Assembly: GCF_038070105.1 (NCBI RefSeq)
Contig: NZ_JBBPBZ010000002.1
Location: 2,554,001 to 2,618,000 of the forward strand
Reading direction: 5' to 3'
From: Methylocystis sp. IM3
GTDB lineage: Bacteria > Pseudomonadota > Alphaproteobacteria > Rhizobiales > Beijerinckiaceae
DNA: 64,000 nt
The notes under the pieces are model-generated. The model did no database searches and was not told the origin of the DNA. It saw only the letters and a list, made by a program, of their open reading frames with translations. The position numbers were made by a program, and so were the translations under genes. Numbering within the stretch: position 1 is the stretch's first letter; the number at the start of each line of letters is the position of its first letter. Below, piece after piece: positions 1-7,268 of the stretch.

Positions 1-1
1 G

Positions 2-1606
2 CCGCAGACGGCCTATGGCAAGTTCGCCCTCGCCCGCGCCCTCGCGCGCGAGGGAGATTTCGAGACGGCCGCGCAACTCGCGAAAGAGGCGTGGCGCGAA
101 GAGGATCTCGGTCAGAGTTTCGAGACCCAGTTCTACAAGGAGCTCGGCGCGCTGCTCACGGTCGAGGATCATAAATATCGCGCCGACCGCCTGCTTTACG
201 CGGGCAAGAATGTGCTCGGCCTGCGCGCCGCCGAACTCGTCGGCAAGGATGTCGCGCTGCTCGCCCGCGCGCGCGCCGCGGCGAACAACGGCGCCGGCGG
301 CGAGAAGCTCTTCGCCGCCGTGCCGCCGTCGCTGCAAAACGACCCCGGCCTGCTCTTCTCGCGCATTCGCAGCCTCAACACCGCCAAGAAGTTCACCGAC
401 GCCGGCGCGCTCTTCCGCAAGGCGCCGACCGACCCCGCGAAGGTGATCGACGGCGACGCCTGGTGGGCGGAGCGGCGCCAGACCTCCCGCAAATTGCTCG
501 ACATGGGCGACGCCGACACCGCCTATCTGATTGCATCGCAGCATTGCGCGGAATCGACCAGCAACAAGGTCGAAGCGGAATTCATGGCGGGCTGGATCGC
601 GCTGCGCTTCCTGGACGATCCGTCGCGCGCGGCGCGCCATTTCGCGGCGCTCGATCAGGTCGCGGAGACGCCGCTGCAAAAGTCGCGAGCGCTCTATTGG
701 CGCGGCCGGGCCGCCGAGGCCTATCACACGACCGACGACGACGCGAAGGCGCGCGACTTCTATCGGCAGGCCGCCGCCCATTCGACGACCTTCTACGGTC
801 AGCTCGCGAGCGCCAAGCTCGGAGCGGAAGACCAGCCGCTGCGCCCCGCCCCGGCGGCCGCGCGGGATCACGAGCGCCACGAGGCCGTGCGCGTCGTGGA
901 GCTGTTGCTCGCGACCGGCGACAGGGACGTCGCCGCGCCGCTCGCGCTCGACTCGACGAAAAACATGCCGGACACCCGGCAGATCGCGGCGCTGGGCGAA
1001 GCCATCGCCAGCCAGCGCGACGCCAAGCTGTCGCTCGTCTTCGGCAAGAGCGCCTCCTATCGCGGCGTGCCGCTCGACGACGTGGCCTTCCCCTCCTATG
1101 GCGTGCCGAACTTCGACGCGCTTCCCAACTCCGCCTCGCGCTCGGTCGTCTATGCGATCGCGCGGCAGGAGAGCGCCTTCGATCCGAAGGCGGTTTCTTC
1201 CGCCGGCGCGATGGGGCTGATGCAAATGATCGCCTCGACGGCGCGCCACACCGCCTATCAGCACGGCCTCCCCTTCGATCCCGCGCGCATGATCAAGGAG
1301 CCCGCCTTCAACGCCAGGCTCGGCGCGGCGCATCTCGGCACGCTGCTCGGCGAATACAGGGGCGCCTATCTCCTGACCTTCGCGGCCTATAACGCCGGCG
1401 GCGGGCGCGTAAAGCAATGGATCGACGCCTATGGCGATCCGCGCAAGCCCAATGTCGATCCGATCGACTGGGTGGAGCGCATCCCCATCACCGAAACACG
1501 CAATTACGTGCAGCGCGTGATGGAGAACTTTGTGGTCTATCGCGCCAAATTCGGCGACACCGGCACCCCCGCGCCGCAGGTGCAGCTCGCGCGCTTCGGG
1601 ACGTGA
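2..1606 (+). CDS. Lytic transglycosylase, Slt70-like (5' end missing)
   Basis: The reading frame is open from base 2, so the true start lies outside the window. About 535 residues are visible. The first two thirds are alpha-helical, alanine-rich sequence of the superhelical (U/L-domain) type. The last 170 residues are the SLT catalytic domain, with the catalytic glutamate in the RQESAFDP motif, then SSAGAMGLMQ and FAAYNAGGGRV, as in family 1 soluble lytic transglycosylases. Such enzymes cleave the MurNAc-GlcNAc bond of peptidoglycan in the periplasm to form 1,6-anhydro-muropeptides. The signal peptide would be upstream and cannot be seen. A hairpin terminator follows at 1709-1731. The gene converges on the FkbM gene. 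Family assignment is firm; which paralogue it is cannot be told. Confidence 0.93.
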   Translation, partial: PQTAYGKFALARALAREGDFETAAQLAKEAWREEDLGQSFETQFYKELGALLTVEDHKYRADRLLYAGKNVLGLRAAELVGKDVALLARARAAANNGAGGEKLFAAVPPSLQNDPGLLFSRIRSLNTAKKFTDAGALFRKAPTDPAKVIDGDAWWAERRQTSRKLLDMGDADTAYLIASQHCAESTSNKVEAEFMAGWIALRFLDDPSRAARHFAALDQVAETPLQKSRALYWRGRAAEAYHTTDDDAKARDFYRQAAAHSTTFYGQLASAKLGAEDQPLRPAPAAARDHERHEAVRVVELLLATGDRDVAAPLALDSTKNMPDTRQIAALGEAIASQRDAKLSLVFGKSASYRGVPLDDVAFPSYGVPNFDALPNSASRSVVYAIARQESAFDPKAVSSAGAMGLMQMIASTARHTAYQHGLPFDPARMIKEPAFNARLGAAHLGTLLGEYRGAYLLTFAAYNAGGGRVKQWIDAYGDPRKPNVDPIDWVERIPITETRNYVQRVMENFVVYRAKFGDTGTPAPQVQLARFGT

Positions 1607-1708
1607 GGGTTTCGCGGTCGGATCGAGACCTGCGGCCGGCGGTGGCAAAGCCAGATTGATCAGCGCCTGTGTGCTTTATACAGGACTGGAAAAATTCACG
1701 GTTCAGAC

Positions 1709-1731
1709 GCTGATACACCTTCAGCTTTTTT
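1709..1731 (+). terminator. Intrinsic terminator of the transglycosylase gene
   Basis: GCTGA (1709-1713), a 7-base loop and TCAGC (1721-1725) are followed directly by six T. It lies about 100 bases after the transglycosylase stop codon and just before the end of the convergent FkbM gene, so it would stop plus-strand transcription. Confidence 0.6.
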
Positions 1732-1741
1732 AGAATCGCAA

Positions 1742-2860
1742 TCAGGGAGCTAACGCATACAGTACCGTCTCTTCCTGATGGACGGTGTGGTGATCGAGGA
1801 ATAAGTCATATTCGCTGCAAAACGAGCTAATCAGCTGAGGTATTTCTATAAAATCAGATTCGCGATGATAAACTGAGATCGCCAAACGCGGCTTAAACTG
1901 TTTGATCGTCTTTGCGGCTCCCTTTAGCGCATCCACTTCTGCGCCCTCGATATCCATTTTGATAAAATCTACGCGTGGAAGAACGCCGCAATCCACGAGC
2001 GTGTCGATGGAAGTCGTCTCGACCTCGACAGCGCCCTTCTCCGAAGCGCGCGCCCCTGCACCGGAGTCAGAAAATTGGAGCTTCTGGCCCGGAGTGTCAC
2101 TCAGAGCATACCGGTGGAGGTGGATTCTCCCTTTCACCGTCGGATTACGTTGGGTGTTCCGTTCGAATACCGAGGCTTGCTTGGGTATAGGTTCAAAAGC
2201 GTGCACGGAACCTGTTGGGCCAACCGATGCAGCGAATCCAAGCGCCGTGTCTCCAAAACACGCTCCAGCATCGACGACAATGTCGCCAGCACGCGGACCA
2301 ATCTGCACGTCATTCCTATGGAAATAGTATTGTTCGGCAATAAACGAATACACGATGTTCCCTAGCCAACATTCAATGTTAAGATCAACGCTGTCGAATG
2401 GCACTTTATATACAGAAACCTCGAAAGGAGGAAATTGCTCAGAGGACGCCTCCATCTCCATTTCTTTGGCCTTGAGAAAGGCGTCAGACAAATCAAAGTG
2501 ACGAGGCAAGGACATATGGAGAGGTCCAAGAGCGCGATATGCAAACAATGCCTTGAAGAGATGTCGCGACTCCTCATCCTTGTACAGAGAGGCGACATGA
2601 TCTATGGCGTCTGAATTATCCTGTATGAAAGAAAGAATTCGGGAGGCGGTATCAGGCTGATACACTGAAAGAACCATGTTGGGGAAACGCCAATCATCAA
2701 CCAGTGGGCGAACACGCTCTTTTCTGCTTTTTAGAATGAAGTCGATCATCTCCCCACTGAATCCGGGGCGTCGATTTTTTTCCAAAAGCGATAAGGCGAC
2801 CTCGTGCCTTAAACCCCTGACGCCATGAAGGACCCGCTGAAGCGCATTCCTTGCTGCCAT
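1742..2860 (-). CDS. FkbM family methyltransferase
   Basis: 372 residues with an ATG start. The C-terminal half is a class I SAM-dependent methyltransferase of the FkbM type: the glycine-rich VVDAGACFGD motif binds SAM, and VHAFEPIP and FIKMDIEGAE are the usual acidic and post-I motifs. The first 170 residues are not recognisable and may hold the acceptor-binding part. FkbM proteins O-methylate sugars or other small acceptors, often on surface polysaccharides. It lies 42 bp after a flippase gene on the same strand, which supports a role in a surface glycan. The DNA is clearly less GC-rich and uses more A/T-ending codons than the rest of the window, suggesting an acquired segment. The substrate is unknown. 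Confidence 0.82.
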   Translation of the reverse strand: MAARNALQRVLHGVRGLRHEVALSLLEKNRRPGFSGEMIDFILKSRKERVRPLVDDWRFPNMVLSVYQPDTASRILSFIQDNSDAIDHVASLYKDEESRHLFKALFAYRALGPLHMSLPRHFDLSDAFLKAKEMEMEASSEQFPPFEVSVYKVPFDSVDLNIECWLGNIVYSFIAEQYYFHRNDVQIGPRAGDIVVDAGACFGDTALGFAASVGPTGSVHAFEPIPKQASVFERNTQRNPTVKGRIHLHRYALSDTPGQKLQFSDSGAGARASEKGAVEVETTSIDTLVDCGVLPRVDFIKMDIEGAEVDALKGAAKTIKQFKPRLAISVYHRESDFIEIPQLISSFCSEYDLFLDHHTVHQEETVLYALAP

Positions 2861-2902
2861 TTCTTAATTCTCGCTGTTTTTATATCTCGAATGATTTTAA
2901 TC

Positions 2903-4369
2903 TCAGTCCATCGTTAGAGCAACCCGAGCGGCGCGCGACTTGACAACATTGGTCAAAATCTCCCACGCCTCCATGAGAAACGTCATGCGAAAAACGAGGG
3001 CGATCCCGAAATAAACAGCGCCACCCAGCGAGACCATTACAAAAAGCTCTGCAATGGGCGACAAGATAATTAAGCTCCGCGCGTTCATGAGCACAAAGCC
3101 CATGAGCATGCCTGCAACCATGATTCCAGAAATGTCGCGGGTCTGGGCGGTGAGCCCGTACCCTAATGCGCGACCGGAAGGAGCGGTATTAATGACCGCC
3201 GCGATGGCGCCAAATACGATTTGACTCCACGCGAGACCGGCGATCCCGAAAAAACTTCCGACCACAATAGCGACAATGCCAACGATATGCTTCTTCACGG
3301 TCATTCGCAGAAAAGTATTAGAATCGCCACGCGCAAGCAATACTTGCAAATTTATGACATGAATAGGCCAGAGCAATCCTGAAATGCACAAGATTGAAAG
3401 GATAGGCGCAGCGGGCAGCCACTTCTCGCCAAACAATACGGATATGACAATATCGGACAAAACTCCAAGTCCGATCATGATGGGCACATTGATCGCCATG
3501 GCGCCGCGCAGGGCGATGCCAACGCCTCGGCGTATCGCTTCGAGATCATGTGCGCGCGCGGAAAAGATCGGAAGAGCGACCCGAGAGATGATCGCAGAAA
3601 GCGATGTGCTCGGGAGCGCCTGAACGCCCGAGGCTCGGTTGTAAAAACCAAGCTGATCGATACTGTGAAGCTTGCCGATAATCAGGGAGAAACCCTGATT
3701 GTAGGCGACATCGAGCAAGGCATTTATAACGAGATTGCCACTGAACCCCAGCAGGGACAGCACGTGCTCGACATTGAACGTCAGTTTGGGACGCCAGCCC
3801 CCAACCAGCCAGAGTAACGTCGTGCTGGTCAGGGACATGGACAACCCCTGCCAGGCCAGGGCCCAAACGCCGAACCCAGATAGGGCGAGACCAACGCCAA
3901 CAGCCCCGGAGATTGCGGAAGACGTCGCGCCGACGATGAGGAGGGAGCGAAAGCGCAGGCTGCGCGTCAAGAGCGCCGAATGAACGGAACCGAGCGATCC
4001 GATGATGACCTGAGCCGATACGACGCTCATGAGCGGCTGCAACACCGGCTGGTCGTAGAAGCGTGCGACGAGCGGGGATATGAACGTCAGAAGACCCGCA
4101 CATATGACGCCCATCACTATGTTGAACCAGAAGACAGAAGTCTCCTCGTCCGGCGCCCCGCCTCTGCGGCTGATGAGCGCGAGACTCATGCCGCCATCGA
4201 CAAATACCAAAGCAATTCCGGAAAAAAGCCCAAGAAGCGCGATGACGCCGAAATCGCTCGGCGCAAGCAATCGAGCAAGCGTGACCGAAACAATAAACTG
4301 CACGAGCTGGCGCAGGATAAGATCCGCGCCGCTCCAAAAGGTCGCAACCGTCGCCTTGTTCTTCGACAT
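2903..4369 (-). CDS. Polysaccharide (O-antigen type) flippase, MOP superfamily
   Basis: About 488 residues from the ATG at 4369; a GTG three codons upstream (4378) is possible but has no better ribosome site. The protein is a chain of 12-14 hydrophobic segments, starting with a conserved amphipathic stretch (WSGADLILRQ) and LLAPSDFGVIALL, which is typical of WzxC/lipopolysaccharide biosynthesis flippases. These move undecaprenyl-linked oligosaccharides across the inner membrane. It is followed by the FkbM methyltransferase, so the two may belong to one exopolysaccharide or O-antigen pathway. No glycosyltransferase or polymerase is next to them, so the set is incomplete here. The region is less GC-rich than its surroundings. 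Confidence 0.85.
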   Translation of the reverse strand: MSKNKATVATFWSGADLILRQLVQFIVSVTLARLLAPSDFGVIALLGLFSGIALVFVDGGMSLALISRRGGAPDEETSVFWFNIVMGVICAGLLTFISPLVARFYDQPVLQPLMSVVSAQVIIGSLGSVHSALLTRSLRFRSLLIVGATSSAISGAVGVGLALSGFGVWALAWQGLSMSLTSTTLLWLVGGWRPKLTFNVEHVLSLLGFSGNLVINALLDVAYNQGFSLIIGKLHSIDQLGFYNRASGVQALPSTSLSAIISRVALPIFSARAHDLEAIRRGVGIALRGAMAINVPIMIGLGVLSDIVISVLFGEKWLPAAPILSILCISGLLWPIHVINLQVLLARGDSNTFLRMTVKKHIVGIVAIVVGSFFGIAGLAWSQIVFGAIAAVINTAPSGRALGYGLTAQTRDISGIMVAGMLMGFVLMNARSLIILSPIAELFVMVSLGGAVYFGIALVFRMTFLMEAWEILTNVVKSRAARVALTMD

Positions 4370-4629
4370 CAGGGCCACCAGAATCCCGAGAAGACGGGCG
4401 TCGCCGAACTTGTCGCCAATGCCAGGGCGACGTTGAGTCTTTTATTTCTTAGAGGTTTAGACATCCGACCCACTCGTGAAATGATTTGGCTGGCCCCGCG
4501 CAGGGACGCGTGCGGCTTTCCATACAACGGTTTCTTCGTTTAATTTTTCACGATGGTGGATTTTTGGCCATCTACATCAGCCTGCGCGGGCCGGCCTTGC
4601 ATCGACTGCTTCAACCGGCTTTCGCCGGA

Positions 4630-5991
4630 TCAGGCAAGCGTCTCGGCAACCCCAGCAAGATCAGGCGCTTTTGTCGGCCAGCCGAGTTCGTCCTGTATCC
4701 GCCGCCGTAGCGTGTCGGCGGCGGTCGGTTCGCCGTGCGTCACGAAAGTCATGCGGGGCGTCTGCTTGAAATTGCGCAGCCAGCGCATGATTCCGTCGGC
4801 GTCGGCGTGCGCCGAGAGCATGGTGAGATTTTCGACCTCGGCGCGCACCTGCACATATTCGCCATGGATCTTGATCGTCTGCGCGCCAGAGACCAGCGCC
4901 GCGCCGCGCGTTCCCGCCGCCTGAAACCCCGAGAACAGAATCGTATTGCGGGGATCGGGCGCAAATTTCTTCAAATGATGCAGCACCCGGCCGCCGGTCG
5001 CCATGCCGCTCGCCGAGATGATCACCTTGGGCGTCTCGTCCTCGTTGAGCGCCTTCGACCCCTCCACAGTGTCAACATATTTCGCCACCGCGCAGGCGCG
5101 CCGGCGCTCGTCGTCGGAAAGCTTCTGGTCGTCGCGATGGCGCAGGAACAACTCGCTCGCCTCGGCCGCCATGGGGCTGTTGAGATAAACGGGGACATCG
5201 GCGAGGCGGCCCGAGGCTTTCAGCTGCTCGAGATAATAAAGCAGCAGTTGCGCGCGTCCGACAGCGAAGGCCGGAATGATGACCGTGCCGCCGCGCTGGA
5301 TCGTCCTTTCGATCACGCGCGCGATCGCGTCCTTGGGATCGCGCGGGTCGTGCAACCGGTCGCCATAGGTCGATTCGACCACGATATAATGCGCGCCGTC
5401 GATCGGCTCGGGATCGACGTTGAGCGGATCGTCATATCGGCCGAGATCGCCGGAGAAAACGATCCGCCGGCCTTTCCAGTTCACCTCGAGCGAGGCGGCG
5501 CCAAGGATGTGCCCGGCGCGATGCAGCCGGATGACCGGCCCTTCCCGGAGTTCGTGACTGTCGCCGAAGGAGAGCGAGGAGAAGGCCCGTATCGCGCGCC
5601 GTGCGTCCTGCGAGTCATAGAGCGGCAGGGCGGGATGATGTTTCGAGAAGCCGCGCCGGTTGGCGTATTCCGCGTCCTGCTCCTGAAGCCGCGCGCTGTC
5701 GGCGAGCAGGATCTTGCACAGTTCGCGCGTGGCCTTGGAACAATAGACGGGACCGTCGAAGCCGTCGCGAACCAAGGCCGGCAGATAGCCCGAATGGTCG
5801 AGATGCGCATGAGTGAGCAGCACAGCCGAGATGCCTTTCGGCTTGACCGGAAAAGGCGCCCAGTTGCGCAGGCGAAGATTTTTCAGGCCCTGGAACAGGC
5901 CACAATCGACGAGAATGCGCGTGTCCTTGCTCTCCAGAAGATATCTGGAGCCGGTAACGGTTCCCGCCGCGCCGAGAAAGTGGATTTGCAC
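4630..5991 (-). CDS. MBL-fold beta-CASP metallohydrolase (RNA-processing type)
   Basis: 453 residues with a GTG start at 5991 (protein begins MQIHFLGAAGTVTGS, the typical N-terminus of this family). The zinc motif LTHAHLDHSGYLP is at about residues 59-71, followed by a beta-CASP domain and the C-terminal RNA-specificity (RMMBL) region with LSAHADADG. The family is related to eukaryotic CPSF-73 and bacterial RNA-processing exo/endonucleases, and the protein is presumably cytoplasmic. Bacterial members with this architecture are widespread but mostly uncharacterised in alphaproteobacteria. It stands alone, with 36 bp between its start and the end of the next minus-strand gene, so it could be read from the cco operon. 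Confidence 0.88.
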   Translation of the reverse strand: MQIHFLGAAGTVTGSRYLLESKDTRILVDCGLFQGLKNLRLRNWAPFPVKPKGISAVLLTHAHLDHSGYLPALVRDGFDGPVYCSKATRELCKILLADSARLQEQDAEYANRRGFSKHHPALPLYDSQDARRAIRAFSSLSFGDSHELREGPVIRLHRAGHILGAASLEVNWKGRRIVFSGDLGRYDDPLNVDPEPIDGAHYIVVESTYGDRLHDPRDPKDAIARVIERTIQRGGTVIIPAFAVGRAQLLLYYLEQLKASGRLADVPVYLNSPMAAEASELFLRHRDDQKLSDDERRRACAVAKYVDTVEGSKALNEDETPKVIISASGMATGGRVLHHLKKFAPDPRNTILFSGFQAAGTRGAALVSGAQTIKIHGEYVQVRAEVENLTMLSAHADADGIMRWLRNFKQTPRMTFVTHGEPTAADTLRRRIQDELGWPTKAPDLAGVAETLA

Positions 5992-6027
5992 GATTGAAGT
6001 CTCGCCGGAAACATAAAAGCGGCGATA

Positions 6028-7113
6028 TCAGAAAACCAGCGCGCCCGCCGCCGCCGCGCCGAGCAGAATAACATCGTGCAGCGCGAGCGCCAGGCGCGAC
6101 GGGCGCGCATCTTCATGCAGGAGCCGCAGCGCCGCGACGTTGACCGCGCCCCAGCCGAGGCCGATGGCGATCAAGCCGACCGTCACGCTCGCAATCGAGA
6201 GACCGAGAAAAACCGCGCTCGCCCCGAGAAGCATGACGGCGAGACCGACGGCGAGCGCCGGGACAGGCGGAAAGAGGCCGGGGAGCGACGCGGCGAGCGC
6301 GGCCGGGCCATACATCGAGAACAGATGCCAGCCCATTGCGCCGCCGATGAAGGCGGGTCCCGCCGCGCAGACGGCGAGGGTGAGCGGCCCGTGCAACATG
6401 CCTGCCGACATGATGAACCAGGCCGCCGCGCCGACGAGGGTCGCCAGCGCGAAGCCCCGCGTCACCCGCGACGACGCCGGGGCTGGAACCGGGACCGGGA
6501 CCGTCGTCGCGACGGCGTGAGGCATGCGCACCGACAGGCCGAGCGCCAGCACATGGAGGCCGGCCGCCATGAGCAGCGTCGCGCCGGGGCCCGGCGCGAC
6601 GGAAAGGAAGAGCGGCGCCGCGAGCGCCGCGCCGCCGCCGCCGGCCAGCACGACGAGCCCGCCCCGCGCCGACCCCTGCGCGGCGATATGGCGGTAAAAC
6701 AGGGCGAAGCCCTGCGCCAGACCGAGCCAGAAAGCGCCGAGACACAGGCCGAAGAAATTGCCCTTGGCGACGGCGAAGGCCGAGAGCGCGCCGCCCGCTG
6801 CGCCGAGACTGGCGCCGAGCCCGAAGGCCGCGCGCCGCCCGAAGGAATCGACGAGCAGCGCCGCCGGAAAGCTCGCGACCGCCGCGCCGACGAGCAGCAG
6901 CGCGAAGGGCCAGCCGATGCGTTCGACGCTCGGCGCCATCAGCCGGCTTTGCTCCGGCAGGACGGTGAGAACCAGCGCCTGCGCCAGCACCGCGAGCGCG
7001 AAGCCGAGCGCGAGCGTCCCGCGATTGTCGGTCACATTCGCGCGCTGCATCGCGGCCGGACAGGCGCAGTGGAGCGCACCGACGCGCATCGTCGCCTCTT
7101 CCTCGACGCTCAT
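6028..7113 (-). CDS. ccoA: MFS transporter with CcoA-type copper-import motifs
   Basis: 361 residues from an ATG at 7113, which has a strong site (GAGGAG) and overlaps the ccoS stop codon as ATGA. The protein is very hydrophobic, with 12 probable membrane helices and an MFS-like loop (DSFGRRAAFG). It carries an M235-SAG-M239 motif and, 28 residues after M235, H263-LFS-M267. The same MxxxM and HxxxM pair with the same spacing is known in Rhodobacter capsulatus CcoA, the MFS copper importer needed for cbb3 oxidase assembly. The N-terminus also holds a HCACPAAM stretch (residues 15-22) that could bind metal. Its position as the last gene of the ccoNOQPGHIS operon supports the same job. The role is inferred from motifs and context. 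Confidence 0.75.
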   Translation of the reverse strand: MSVEEEATMRVGALHCACPAAMQRANVTDNRGTLALGFALAVLAQALVLTVLPEQSRLMAPSVERIGWPFALLLVGAAVASFPAALLVDSFGRRAAFGLGASLGAAGGALSAFAVAKGNFFGLCLGAFWLGLAQGFALFYRHIAAQGSARGGLVVLAGGGGAALAAPLFLSVAPGPGATLLMAAGLHVLALGLSVRMPHAVATTVPVPVPAPASSRVTRGFALATLVGAAAWFIMSAGMLHGPLTLAVCAAGPAFIGGAMGWHLFSMYGPAALAASLPGLFPPVPALAVGLAVMLLGASAVFLGLSIASVTVGLIAIGLGWGAVNVAALRLLHEDARPSRLALALHDVILLGAAAAGALVF

Positions 7114-7268
7114 TCTTTCTCCTCGTCCACGTCGTCGTCCATCAGCACGCGATGCGCCGCACCGTCGAGATCGTCGAACTGCCCGCTTCGCAGCGACCAC
7201 ATGAAGGCGATGAGGGCCACGAGGCCCAACGCCAATGCGAGCGGAATGAGAAACAGCAGCACCGTCAT
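7110..7268 (-). CDS. ccoS: cbb3-type oxidase assembly protein CcoS
   Basis: A 52-residue protein, starting at the ATG at 7268, which overlaps the ccoI stop as ATGA. It has one N-terminal membrane helix (VLLFLIPLALALGLVALIAF), then FMWSLRSGQFDDLDGAAHRV, which is the CcoS/FixS signature, and an acidic tail ending DDDVDEEKE. CcoS is needed to load haem b and CuB into the CcoN subunit of cbb3 oxidase. The stop codon overlaps the start of the downstream MFS gene, so the three genes ccoI-ccoS-ccoA are translationally coupled. Length and position match the family exactly. Confidence 0.93.
   Translation of the reverse strand: MTVLLFLIPLALALGLVALIAFMWSLRSGQFDDLDGAAHRVLMDDDVDEEKE

Noticed and set aside
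4735..5997. A 420-codon plus-strand frame opposite the MBL-fold gene.
   Set aside because: No motif or start signal; the minus-strand protein has a full zinc-binding motif and beta-CASP signature.
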